From NCBI GenBank assembly GCA_025929535.1, contig JAICLZ010000010.1, positions 1 through 64,000 on the forward strand: 64,000 nucleotides of DNA. The letters are read 5' to 3'. Positions 8,626 through 20,201 of this stretch are shown in pieces. The notes under the pieces were generated by a model that had not been told where the DNA came from, searched no databases, and was given only the letters and a program-made list of their open reading frames with translations. Position numbers and translations under genes: made by a program. Each line of letters opens with the position of its first letter. Position 1 is the first letter of the stretch. The DNA comes from Gemmatimonadaceae bacterium (GTDB lineage Bacteria > Gemmatimonadota > Gemmatimonadetes > Gemmatimonadales > Gemmatimonadaceae).

Positions 8626-10113
8626 TCAGTTGTGCGGCTTCGGGGGTGCCGGTGCCGGGGCCGGAGGAGCCGGCGCAGGTGCAGGCGCGCCCTGCGGCGG
8701 CATCTGCATTCCACCCATCGGAACCTCCGTAGGCGGCGCGTTCTTCGCGCGCGTCGAATCCGCCTTGCTCTTGAGCGCCGTGGACGATGCAACCGCCTTG
8801 TCCATTGCCGCTCCGTTGATGGTGACGTTGTACTTCTGCTTGAGCACCATCTCGAGCGGCGGCGGCACCTGCACGAAGCCGGCCTGCTGCAGCATGAGCT
8901 TGTCCAGATACGCGTTCACGCGGGCGCTGGCGAGCTTCTCGCGCGCGGGGACCGTCTTGGCACTGTCCGCGAGCGACTTGGGGCTGATCCCGAGCTGTTC
9001 CCAGCTCGACCCGACCACCTCGGTGAACTTCGCGTGCAGCTCCTTCATCTCGTCGGGCGACAACGCGATTTTCGCGCTGTCCGCCTGGTGCAGGACGAGC
9101 TCGTTGCGGAGCACGTTCTTGGCGAAGCTCAGCACGATGCTGTCGGGCGCCGTCTGCAGGCGCTTGCCCAGATCCTCGCGCTGCTGGAAGGCCTCCATCC
9201 AGCGCGTGAGACGTGCGACCGTGAAGTCGCCTGCCTTGGACGTGGCGATCACCGTCTTATCGGCGCGGTGTGCGTCGAGATCCTTCGCCGCATCCTTGAT
9301 CGTTGCGACGGCGTTCGGCTTGAACTGAATGTCGCCGGCTGCCTCGAGCTTCGAGATGTACACGCTGTCGGCGGCCTGCAGCGCGGGTCCGTTCACGCGC
9401 TGCGCCACTTCGGCGGCGACTTCGGGATAAGTGGAGCGGCGGATGATGTGGTAGCCGAACTGCGTCTTGACCACCGGCGACACCTGACCCGGCTTGAGCG
9501 CCGCAACGGCCTGCTCGAACTGCGGCACCATCGCCCCCTTGGGAAACACCCCGAGGTCGCCGCCGCGCTGAGCGCCGCCGGGCTCCTGCGTGTACTTCTG
9601 CGCCATCTGGGTGAAGTTCGACGGCGTCACCTGCGCGCGGACGCCCTCGGCCACCTTGCGGATCGAATCACTCTGCGCGGGCGTGGCGCCCGTCGGCACC
9701 ATGAACAGAATGTGTCGTGCCGCGAGCACGTCGCCGGCGTTGAACTTCGCTTCGGCGCCGGACGTGTCGATGTGGAAGGTCTTCACGACCTCATCGTGCC
9801 ACTTGCCGGCGCGCATCTGCGCGATGATCGGCCAGAGCGCATCGTCGATGGTCTTGGGATCGGACAGCGAATCGTCGTGCGCCGCCGCCACGGCGAGCAG
9901 CTCGTAATCGACCCAGACGTTCGTGATCGCCCGCGCGATGTCGGCCGTAACCGGAACCTTGGCCTGGCTGAGCAGCGCCGAAAGCCGGTCTACCGTGAGC
10001 TCTTGCGGGCCCGCCTTGGCGACGACATCGGAGTGGGAGCCCATCGCCTTCTTGAATCCTTCACAGGCGACGAGAACGCCGACGATCATGAAAATGGCTA
10101 TGGAACGTTTCAT
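8626..10113 (-). CDS. PpiC-type peptidyl-prolyl isomerase lipoprotein with Pro/Ala-rich tail
   Basis: Lipobox-like VLVAC near N-terminus; AARHILFMVPTGA...QRGGDLGVFPKGAMVPQFEQAV...TQFGYHIIRRS; tail PAPAPAPPAPAPAPPKPHN. Confidence 0.88.
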   Translation of the reverse strand: MKRSIAIFMIVGVLVACEGFKKAMGSHSDVVAKAGPQELTVDRLSALLSQAKVPVTADIARAITNVWVDYELLAVAAAHDDSLSDPKTIDDALWPIIAQMRAGKWHDEVVKTFHIDTSGAEAKFNAGDVLAARHILFMVPTGATPAQSDSIRKVAEGVRAQVTPSNFTQMAQKYTQEPGGAQRGGDLGVFPKGAMVPQFEQAVAALKPGQVSPVVKTQFGYHIIRRSTYPEVAAEVAQRVNGPALQAADSVYISKLEAAGDIQFKPNAVATIKDAAKDLDAHRADKTVIATSKAGDFTVARLTRWMEAFQQREDLGKRLQTAPDSIVLSFAKNVLRNELVLHQADSAKIALSPDEMKELHAKFTEVVGSSWEQLGISPKSLADSAKTVPAREKLASARVNAYLDKLMLQQAGFVQVPPPLEMVLKQKYNVTINGAAMDKAVASSTALKSKADSTRAKNAPPTEVPMGGMQMPPQGAPAPAPAPPAPAPAPPKPHN

Positions 10114-10173
10114 TGTGCGGGTCTGGGTGGCTGAAGACGAGGGGGCCTGCGCGCGGCAGAGGGCCCGGCGTGA

Positions 10174-13100
10174 TCACGCGTCGCGCGTGGCTCCGCGAAG
10201 TACGCGAACGAGCCCGTCGAGAAGCGAAGCGCCGCCGAGGCGTGTGAGCTTGAGCGAGAGCGGATGCGCGCGTCGCACCTCCGCCTGGAATTGCACCTCA
10301 TGGAATGCCGATGTGAGCCCCTTGAGACGGGGGACCGCATCGTCGCGAAAGGTAATACGCGCCTCGTCACCGCGCACCAGGATTCCTTCGATGCCCATGG
10401 CGCCACCGCTCACACGCAGCAGCGCGCTCGCGAGGAATGCGTTCGCGGGAGGCGGCAGCGGCCCGAATCGATCGCGCAGCTCCTCGCGGAGTGCCTCGAC
10501 CTCCTCCGCCTTCGTGAACGTCGACAGCCGGCGGTAGACATCGAGCTTCGCCTCCTGAATCGGCACGTACTCGTCCGGGAGAAAGGCCGCGATGTCCATC
10601 GACACATCCGCGGGCCGAAGCTTCGGCGCGTTGTCGCCCTTGATCATGCGATTGACCGTCTCGTCGAGCATGCGGAGATAGAGCTCGAAGCCCACCGCCT
10701 GCACGAAACCGGACTGCTCGGGGCCGAGCAGATTGCCCGCGCCGCGCAGCTCGAGATCCTTGAGCGCGACGCGATAGCCGGAGCCGAGCTCCGTGTGATG
10801 CTCGAGCACCTGCAGCCGTCGCTCGGCGTCGATGTCCACGGCGTCGGGCACGAGCAGGTAACAGTACGCGCGGCGATACGAGCGACCCACGCGGCCGCGG
10901 AGCTGATAGAGCTGCGCCAGACCAAAGTGGTCGGCGCGATTCACGAACATCGTGTTCGCGTTCGGCACGTCGAGTCCCGACTCCACGATCATCGTCGACA
11001 CGAGCACGTCCACCTCGCCGCTCACGAACCTGCGCATCGCGTCCTCGAGGTCGCGCTCGCGCATCTGTCCGTGCGCGACGGCGACGCGCGCGCGCGGGGC
11101 GAGGCGGCGCACGTGGTTCGCGATCCCGACGATCGTCTCGATGCGGTTGTGCACGAAGAACACCTGCCCGCCGCGATCGAGCTCGCGCGCGATTCCCTCT
11201 TCGATCAGCCCCTCGTCCCAGGGCTCGACGAAGGTGAGCACCGGCGAGCGGTCGCGCGGCGGCGTCGCGATCACCGTCATGTCGCGGAGTCCCGCGAGCG
11301 ACTGGTGAAGCGTGCGCGGGATCGGCGTCGCGGTGAGTGTGAGCACATCCGTCTCGAGCTTGAGCTGCTTGAGCCGCTCCTTGTGCTTCACGCCGAAGCG
11401 ATGCTCTTCGTCGACGATGACGAGTCCCAGGTTGCCGAAGTTGACGTCCGCGCTGAGCAGCCGGTGCGTGCCGATGACGATGTCCACCTTCTTCTCCGCA
11501 ATGTCGACGAGCGTCGCCGTCGTCTCCTTCGGGCTCTGGAAGCGCGAGAGCGTGCGCACGGACACCGGAAAATCCGCGAGACGCTCCGTGAAGGTGCGTC
11601 CGTGCTGCTCGGCCAGAATGGTGGTGGGCACGAGCACCGCAACCTGGCGTCCCGACTGCACGGCCTTGAACGCCGCGCGCACCGCGATCTCCGTCTTTCC
11701 GTAGCCCACGTCGCCCACGAGCAGGCGATCCATCGGACGCGTGGACTCCATGTCCGCCTTGACCTCGACGGTCGCCTTGCGCTGATCCGGCGTGTCCTCG
11801 AAGAGAAAGGACGATTCGAGCTGGCGCTGCCAGGTCGTGTCGGGATACGCCGGAATCTTGTCCGCCACGCGGCGGCGCGCGTAGAGATCGAGGAGCTCGA
11901 GCGTCATCTCCTGCAGCGCGGCGCGCGTCTTGTCGCGCTGCGCTGCCCACCGCTTGCCGCCGAGCTTGTGAAGCCGCGGCGGCGGCGAGTCGCTGCTCAC
12001 ATCATCGGCCGAGCGATAGCGCTCCACCTGATCGATGCGATAGAGTGGCACGTTGAGGCGGTCGCCGCCCTCGTACTCGATGACGGCGACCTCGATCGTG
12101 CTCTCGCGCACGAACACCTGCTCGATGCCGCGGTAGATCCCCACCCCGTGCTCGAGATGCACGACGTAGTCGCCGGGCTTGAGCGCGGTGATGCTCTCGA
12201 GCGACGAGCCCGAGCCGTAGCGCCGGTGGCGGCGGATGCGCCGCTCGCGACGGAAGATCTCGTGATCGGTGAGGATGCGGAGTCCGACCTCGGACGCGCG
12301 CGCGCCCGGCACGATGAAGCCGCCGTCCACCACGCCCACGGTGAGCGCCGCCGGCGATGGCGCGCGCGCATCCTCGTTCAGGATCTCGTCGAGGCGCTCG
12401 CATTGACCGAGGTTGTCGCAGAGGATGACCGTGGGGATCCCATCGGAGACGAGACGGCGCAGCCGCTTGATGTCGCGATCGACGGAGTCCGGCGGGCGAA
12501 TCGGGAAGACGACGTCGGCGCTGCGCGCGCCACCAACCGTGGCGGCATCGCGATGCAGGATCGTGATGCGACCGAAGCGCGCCAGCTGCTGCTGCGCCTC
12601 CTCCGGCGTCTGGAACAGCTCATCGCGATTGGGCACGTCCTCGCCGCGACGTCGGGCGAGATCGATGTGATGCGCGGCCTCGTCCCAGGTGCGCCGCATC
12701 TCGGCGTCCAGATGCGAGCGCGCCGGCACGACGATGAGCGTGTCCGGCGGGAAGAGATCGGCGACGGTGCCGCGCGCTACGCTCTCGTCGTCGTCGCCGC
12801 GTCGTCCGTCCACCGGGAGGATCACGGCGCTGGCCGCATCGCGCGTGCTGCGCTGCGTCACCAGATCGAAGTGCCGGAGCGAGGAGATCTCGTCGCCCCA
12901 CAGCTCGAGGCGCACGGGATTCGCCATCCCGAAGCTGTAGATGTCGACGATGCCGCCGCGCACGCTGAACTGCGCCACGTCGTCGACGAGCGTGACGCGC
13001 TCGAAGCCCACGGACTCGAGGTGCGCGATGAGCGCGCCCAGCTTCTGCGTGTCGCCGGGGTGCACCTCGAGTCGCGAGTTGCGCACCGCAGCTGGGAGTC

Positions 13101-13494
13101 GCGTGCGCTCGAGAATCGCGCGCGCGGTGGTGACGAGGGTGCGCACCTCGCCGCGCGCGACGCGCTCCAGCGTCTCGACGCGCTCGCCCGCGACCTCGAG
13201 GTGCGGCTCGACCTCGCCGAATCCCTCGCGCGGCGGGTAGAGCGCAACGGCGCCATCCACGGCGAGCGCATCGAGATCCGCGAGCCAGCGCTCGGCCTCC
13301 GGCAACGCCTCGGCCAGGATCACCTGAAAGCGCGTGGAGCCCAGCTCGCGTCCGAGTGCGGCGCTGAGCGTGGCATCGCTGGAGCCGGCGAGCCCGCCGA
13401 TCGTGATGGTCTCGCCGAGCGAGGGAAGTCTGGAGAGGAGCTCGCGATACGAGGGGAGCGCGGTGACGGCATCGAGAAGCTGCGGAAGCGCCAT
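10174..13494 (-). CDS. mfd: transcription-repair coupling factor
   Basis: GDYVVHLEHGVGIYRGI, MDRLLVGDVGYGKTEIAVRAAFKAV, VDEEHRFGVKHKERLK, VESGLDVPNANTMFVNRADHFGLAQLYQLRGRVGRS. Confidence 0.98.
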   Translation of the reverse strand: MALPQLLDAVTALPSYRELLSRLPSLGETITIGGLAGSSDATLSAALGRELGSTRFQVILAEALPEAERWLADLDALAVDGAVALYPPREGFGEVEPHLEVAGERVETLERVARGEVRTLVTTARAILERTRLPAAVRNSRLEVHPGDTQKLGALIAHLESVGFERVTLVDDVAQFSVRGGIVDIYSFGMANPVRLELWGDEISSLRHFDLVTQRSTRDAASAVILPVDGRRGDDDESVARGTVADLFPPDTLIVVPARSHLDAEMRRTWDEAAHHIDLARRRGEDVPNRDELFQTPEEAQQQLARFGRITILHRDAATVGGARSADVVFPIRPPDSVDRDIKRLRRLVSDGIPTVILCDNLGQCERLDEILNEDARAPSPAALTVGVVDGGFIVPGARASEVGLRILTDHEIFRRERRIRRHRRYGSGSSLESITALKPGDYVVHLEHGVGIYRGIEQVFVRESTIEVAVIEYEGGDRLNVPLYRIDQVERYRSADDVSSDSPPPRLHKLGGKRWAAQRDKTRAALQEMTLELLDLYARRRVADKIPAYPDTTWQRQLESSFLFEDTPDQRKATVEVKADMESTRPMDRLLVGDVGYGKTEIAVRAAFKAVQSGRQVAVLVPTTILAEQHGRTFTERLADFPVSVRTLSRFQSPKETTATLVDIAEKKVDIVIGTHRLLSADVNFGNLGLVIVDEEHRFGVKHKERLKQLKLETDVLTLTATPIPRTLHQSLAGLRDMTVIATPPRDRSPVLTFVEPWDEGLIEEGIARELDRGGQVFFVHNRIETIVGIANHVRRLAPRARVAVAHGQMRERDLEDAMRRFVSGEVDVLVSTMIVESGLDVPNANTMFVNRADHFGLAQLYQLRGRVGRSYRRAYCYLLVPDAVDIDAERRLQVLEHHTELGSGYRVALKDLELRGAGNLLGPEQSGFVQAVGFELYLRMLDETVNRMIKGDNAPKLRPADVSMDIAAFLPDEYVPIQEAKLDVYRRLSTFTKAEEVEALREELRDRFGPLPPPANAFLASALLRVSGGAMGIEGILVRGDEARITFRDDAVPRLKGLTSAFHEVQFQAEVRRAHPLSLKLTRLGGASLLDGLVRVLRGATRDA

Positions 13495-15315
13495 TTACGA
13501 AACGTTCCTGCGTGCCGGAGTCGTGATGAGCGTCTCGACGAGAAGGGTGATCGCCGCGATGAGCAGCAGAGGCGCCACGAGCGGGCGTTGGGGCGCAGCG
13601 GTGAGCACGCTCGCGCCGAAGGCGGTGCTGTCGGTGAAGACGGTCGCGGCACGCGTGCCGAGCTTCACCGCGAGCGCCTGTGGCGTCAGTCGCGCGAGCT
13701 CGGACTCGGAGGGCTCGGCGTTCACGACGAGCGCGCCCACTCGCGCGGTGCCGCGCTGGTAGAAATAGGTTCCGGCGCGCGCGGGCGCGGTGAGCGAGTC
13801 ACCAGTGAGCCTGGTCATTCCGCCCTCGGGGAGCTCGAGTGCCTCCACGCCCGCGGGGCGCGCGATGTGCTCGCCGGGCGCAACTTCTTGCGGGATGCCG
13901 CCCTCCCCGCTCAACCGCTGCGAAAGCATGTCATCGAGCCAGGGGACGAACGACGCGTGCAGCGGGAATGTCGTCGCGGGCGGTGCGAGCGGAGAGGCGA
14001 CGAGCACGTAGCGCGCCCCTGCGACGATCCACGGGGCACCGCCCGCGGTCGCGATGGTGTCCGTGCGCTCGGCTCCGGTGACCCGCGTCAGCGCGTAGCG
14101 AACGCTCACCGTGACGCCTTCCAGCGCGCGCGTGCTGTCCACCGCGCGCACCACGGACTCGCCGTGCTGCGCGGCGCCGAAGCGCCACGGCACGCCCAGC
14201 CGCTCGAGGGCACGATTCGAGGCACCGAGCTTGATCGGATCCGAGGGTGCGATGAGGAGCGCGGGCAGCTTCGTCGCCTCGTCCGCGGGCACCACCGCCA
14301 TGTCGTTTCCGGTGCTGGCGCGCCCGCTCTGTACGAGGGCGTCGAGTGCGCTGTGAGCGAAGGAGCCGGCGAGCGGATGGATCGCGACCGCGGGGGCGGC
14401 GCCGATCCACACCGCGAAGTGGCGCACATCGTCGGCACGCAACTCATCGGGCTCGAGCTCCACAGTGCCCGCATTCCATCCGCGCTCGGGTGGCTCCGCG
14501 CGCAGCACGATCTCTTCATCGCGCGCCGCGATTCCGCGCGCGAGCGTGCGCCCCTCGAGGGTGATGCGGTACGTCGCCGAGTCGGACGCGAGGAGCCGCG
14601 CACGCACCGCGCCGCGCGGCGTCCATCGCGCTGGAATCGCACGCACGGCAACCACCGCGTGATTCGCGGGCGCGGGCGCGGCGGGCATGAACGCGTGCAG
14701 CGGGACGTCGCCGAGCGCGAGCGGCTCGCGCCAGCTCGTGGCCTGACCGTCGGTGAGCACCGCGATCTCCTTCGCGGGGAAGGCCGCCGCACGCGCGAGC
14801 AGCGCCGCGCGCGAGGTCGCCGCGCGCAGATCGCCCGCGCCACCGAACGGCTCGGCGTGCGCGGCAGCGTCGAGCACCGCGTCGCGAGTGCCGCCGTGCA
14901 CCACGCCATCCGCGGTGACGAGCCAGAGCCGATCGGTGGATGAGGCACGCCGTACGATCTCCCGCGCGCGGGCCTGCAGCTGCTGCAGCACCGGGCGCCC
15001 ACCCGCGATGGCCGAGGTGCTGAGCGAATTGTCGAGCACGATCGCGAGCGCGGTGGGCGCGTGGCCGGCACCGGCCATGCGGATGATGGGATGCGCGGCG
15101 GCGAGAGTGATGAGGAGCACCGCCGCGACACGAAGAATCATCAGCAGCAGATTGCGCAGGCGCAGGTCGCGGCTGTGCTCGCGCTCCGCACGTACGAGGT
15201 AGCGCACCGCGGGAAACTCGATGTGCGCGCCCGCGCGCCGGCGCATGAGGTGGATGAGCAGCGGCACGGCGGCCGCGGCGCCGGCGAGCAGCCAGAGTGG
15301 CGCGAGAAATCCCAC
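13495..15315 (-). CDS. BatA-N/vWA-like membrane protein
   Basis: VGFLAPLWLLAGAAAAVPLLIHLMRRRAGAHIEFPAVRYL (BatA N-terminal motif), VLDNSLSTS. GTG start at 15315 overlaps the stop of the DUF58 gene. Confidence 0.85.
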   Translation of the reverse strand: MGFLAPLWLLAGAAAAVPLLIHLMRRRAGAHIEFPAVRYLVRAEREHSRDLRLRNLLLMILRVAAVLLITLAAAHPIIRMAGAGHAPTALAIVLDNSLSTSAIAGGRPVLQQLQARAREIVRRASSTDRLWLVTADGVVHGGTRDAVLDAAAHAEPFGGAGDLRAATSRAALLARAAAFPAKEIAVLTDGQATSWREPLALGDVPLHAFMPAAPAPANHAVVAVRAIPARWTPRGAVRARLLASDSATYRITLEGRTLARGIAARDEEIVLRAEPPERGWNAGTVELEPDELRADDVRHFAVWIGAAPAVAIHPLAGSFAHSALDALVQSGRASTGNDMAVVPADEATKLPALLIAPSDPIKLGASNRALERLGVPWRFGAAQHGESVVRAVDSTRALEGVTVSVRYALTRVTGAERTDTIATAGGAPWIVAGARYVLVASPLAPPATTFPLHASFVPWLDDMLSQRLSGEGGIPQEVAPGEHIARPAGVEALELPEGGMTRLTGDSLTAPARAGTYFYQRGTARVGALVVNAEPSESELARLTPQALAVKLGTRAATVFTDSTAFGASVLTAAPQRPLVAPLLLIAAITLLVETLITTPARRNVS

Positions 15316-16226
15316 TACGGCGCCTCCTGGCGCGCGGAGAACGCGCGCCTGAGCGGCACGCCGAATGGCGCATCCGTGATCACCGGCTCGTACGACGCGC
15401 CGTACGACGTGAGTGATCGCCGCCATTCGGCCAGTGCCTCGCGCACGGTCGCCTGATACGCCGCGCGCACATCGGCCACCGTGGTCGCGACCTCGACGCC
15501 GCTCTCCGGGTCCACGAAGAGCGCCTCGTTGGATTGCGGCAGGTCGAGCTCCGCAGGGTCGAGCACGTGCAGCACGACCGCCTGGTGGCCCGCGTTTCTG
15601 AGCCCGCGCACGGTGGCCACGACGTCAGCGCGATCCATGAGGAGATCGGAGATGAGCACGACCATGCCACGTCGCGCGATCAGCCGTCCTGCGGCCTCGA
15701 GCGCATCCGCGGCGTGCGACGCGCTCCCCGCGCCGGGCTCCTCGAGCGCGGCGACGAGGCGCACCCACTGCCCCGTGCGCACACGCGGCGGCACCGACGA
15801 GCGCACGACATCATCGAAGCGCACGAGTCCTACCGCGTCTCGCTGTCGCAAAAACAACAGCGCGATCGCCGCCGCGAGGCGTTCCGCGTACGCGAGCTTG
15901 GTGAGGCGCGCCGGAGCCCCGCTCCACGCCATCGAGCGGCTCACGTCCAGCACGACCGTCGCGCGCAGATTGGTTTCTTCCTCGTACTGCTTCACCGCCC
16001 AGCGGTCGGCGCGCGCGGCGAGCTTCCAATCGACGTGACGAGGCTCATCGCCCGCCTGATACGGGCGATGCTCGGCGAACTCCACCGAAAATCCCTTCCG
16101 TGGCGACCGATGCAGCCCGGAAAGGAAGCCGTCGACGATCCACCGTGCAGTGACCTCGATCCGACCGAGCGCCGCGATGGTTGCGGGGTCGAGCAGATCG
16201 GCGCGCGTCGCGCGTGCCGTATCCAT
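15315..16226 (-). CDS. DUF58 domain protein
   Basis: GFSVEFAEHRPYQAGDEPRHVDWKLAARADRWAVKQYEEETNLRATVVLDVSRSM. Start placed at MDTARAT; the ORF opens at 16265. Confidence 0.92.
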   Translation of the reverse strand: MDTARATRADLLDPATIAALGRIEVTARWIVDGFLSGLHRSPRKGFSVEFAEHRPYQAGDEPRHVDWKLAARADRWAVKQYEEETNLRATVVLDVSRSMAWSGAPARLTKLAYAERLAAAIALLFLRQRDAVGLVRFDDVVRSSVPPRVRTGQWVRLVAALEEPGAGSASHAADALEAAGRLIARRGMVVLISDLLMDRADVVATVRGLRNAGHQAVVLHVLDPAELDLPQSNEALFVDPESGVEVATTVADVRAAYQATVREALAEWRRSLTSYGASYEPVITDAPFGVPLRRAFSARQEAP

Positions 16227-16236
16227 TGAAGTGAGC

Positions 16237-16242
16237 AAGCTA
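16237..16242 (-). promoter_or_regulatory. putative -10 element TAGCTT upstream of DUF58 gene
   Basis: Reverse complement TAGCTTgctcacttcaATG; 10 nt to ATG at 16226. Confidence 0.4.
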
Positions 16243-16340
16243 GGCGCCGTCAAAGTCAAATCCAACTGTCACGTGACCGACGGAGACGTGTCGAGGCCGT
16301 TATATTTTCTGATCCCCCATCCTCACGACCCGGATCACCG

Positions 16341-18139
<1,799 letters not shown>

Positions 18140-18140
<1 letters not shown>

Positions 18141-19183
18141 TGGCCCTCGCTCGCGCGACGGGCCAACACCAGCTGGTCGTCCAGACCAGCTTTCTCGGCG
18201 ACACCGTGCTCACCACCCCGCTCATCGCGGAGCTCGCCACGCGAGGCCCGGTGGATGTGGTCGTGACGCCCGCGTCGGCGCCACTCCTGGCTCGCAATCC
18301 AGACATTCACGAGCTCTTCGTGTACGACAAGAGAGGCGCGGACGCGGGGCTGAGCGGCTTTCGCCGCCTCGCGCAGCGCGTGCGCGCGCCCGATGCGCGC
18401 GAGGGCGCGCCGCCGGCGATCGCGTATCTCGCCCAGCGTTCGGCGCGGAGCGGCGCGCTCGCACTTGCGGCGGGCTACACGCAACGGGTGGGGTTCGAGG
18501 GCTCGGCCGGACAGACGCTCTACACCGCGCGCGTGCCGTATCGCGAAGATCGGCATCACGCCGAGCGCCTATGGAGGCTGGCGTGCCCCGAGCAGAGCGA
18601 CGGCGAGACGCCGCGACCGAAGCTTTTCCCCGGTCGCGAGGAGCGCGCGGCCGTGGATGCGCTGCTCGGCGCGGCCACGGACTCCCGTCCGCTCGTTGCG
18701 CTCGCGCCCGGAAGCGTCTGGGCGACCAAGCGCTGGCCCGGCTATGCGGAGCTCGCGAAACGTCTTGCTGCGCGCTACCGCCTGGCAATCATTGGCGGAT
18801 CTTCGGACAGTTCGGACGCCGCATCTATCGCTGAATTTTCCGGCGCGCAAGGGGTGGTTGACGGGACGGCATCGTTGACGTTGCTTGCCTCAGCCGAATT
18901 GATAGGACGTGCGAAGTTGCTGGTTACTAACGACTCGGCGCCGCAGCATCTGGCTTCCGCAATGGGCACGCCCACTATCACTATTTTTGGTCCGACGGTC
19001 GAAGCGTTTGGCTTCGGTCCGCTGGCTCCCAACTCCATCTCCCTGGGACTCGACGCGCTTGCCTGCCGCCCCTGTCATCACCACGGTCCTCCCCGCTGCC
19101 CGCTCGGGCACTGGCGCTGCATGCGCGAGCTCGGCGTGGACGCGGTCGCGATCGCGGTGGATGAGGTGCTCAGTGGCTGCTGA
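18140..19183 (+). CDS. glycosyltransferase family 9 (ADP-heptose:LPS heptosyltransferase-like)
   Basis: LVVQTSFLGDTVLTTPLIAEL; VALAPGSVWATKRWPGYAELAKRL; LVTNDSAPQHLASAMGTPTITIFGPT. ATG overlaps the lepA stop (TGATG). Confidence 0.93.
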
Positions 19184-19201
19184 CGTGATGGAGATGCGCG
19201 C

Positions 19202-20200
19202 ATGAGCAGCGAGCGCACGAAGTACATCGTCGGCGTCGACCTGGGCGGGACCAACATCGTGGTCGGCGCGATGCCAGAGGACGGGACCAGGCAGCTCGCG
19301 GTGCGTCACGCCTCCACGCACGCCGAGCTCGGGGCCGAAGCGGTCGTGCATCGCATCGCGACGATGGTGGCGGAAGTCATCGCGGACGTGATGGCGACCG
19401 AAAAAGCGCGCGAAGAAGACTTTCTGGGAATCGGCGTCGGTGCTCCCGGCCCCCTCGACCGCGAGCGCGGCGTGGTAGTCGTTGCGCCGAATCTCGGTTG
19501 GCGGGATTTCCCGCTGCGCGACTCGATCGCCGAGCGCACGGGGCTCCCGGTCGCGCTCGACAACGACGCGAATTGCGCGACGATCGGCGAGTGGTGGAAG
19601 GGTGCCGCGCAGGGTGCGAAGAACGTCGTCGGCATCACGATCGGCACCGGGATCGGCGGCGGGATCATCATGAACGGCGTGCTCTATCACGGCTCGTCGG
19701 ATGTTGCGGGAGAGATCGGGCACACGACCATCGATTCCACGGGACGCTATTGCCGCTGCGGCAACTACGGCTGCCTCGAGGCCTATGCGTCGGGACCGGC
19801 GATCGCGGCGCGTGCGCGCGAGGCGCTCGAGCGCGATGAGGTCTCGAGCTTGCGCCGCATGGTGGACGGACGACTGGACGAGCTCACCGCCGCAACAGTC
19901 TATGCCGCCGCGCACGCGGGCGACGCGCTCGCGCTCGAGGTCGTGCGCGACACTGCTCGCTTCCTCGGCACGGGCGTCGGCAACATGCTCAACATCCTGA
20001 ATCCGGATGTCGTCGTGATCACGGGCGGAGTCACGCAGGCCGGCGAGCCACTGTTCGAGCCGTTGCGCGCGGAGGTCAAGCGCCGCGCGTTCCGTCCGGC
20101 CGTGGATGCCTGCCGCATCGTCGCTGGTACGCTTCGCAGCAGCGCCGGCATGGTCGGTGCTGTCGCGACGTTCAAGCAGCAACGCCTTGGGGCTGTCTGA
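19202..20200 (+). CDS. ROK family glucokinase
   Basis: YIVGVDLGGTNIVVGAM; ALDNDANCATIGEWWKGAAQGAKNVVGITIGTGIGGGIIMNG; CRCGNYGCLEAYAS. Confidence 0.95.
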   Translation: MSSERTKYIVGVDLGGTNIVVGAMPEDGTRQLAVRHASTHAELGAEAVVHRIATMVAEVIADVMATEKAREEDFLGIGVGAPGPLDRERGVVVVAPNLGWRDFPLRDSIAERTGLPVALDNDANCATIGEWWKGAAQGAKNVVGITIGTGIGGGIIMNGVLYHGSSDVAGEIGHTTIDSTGRYCRCGNYGCLEAYASGPAIAARAREALERDEVSSLRRMVDGRLDELTAATVYAAAHAGDALALEVVRDTARFLGTGVGNMLNILNPDVVVITGGVTQAGEPLFEPLRAEVKRRAFRPAVDACRIVAGTLRSSAGMVGAVATFKQQRLGAV

Positions 20201-20201
20201 G

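Noticed and set aside
10264-14943. 1559-aa plus-strand ORF opposite mfd and the BatA-like gene
   Set aside because: Exactly antisense to well-supported mfd and BatA-like coding sequence; Arg/His/Glu/Leu-rich composition typical of GC-rich shadow ORFs; no recognisable domain.
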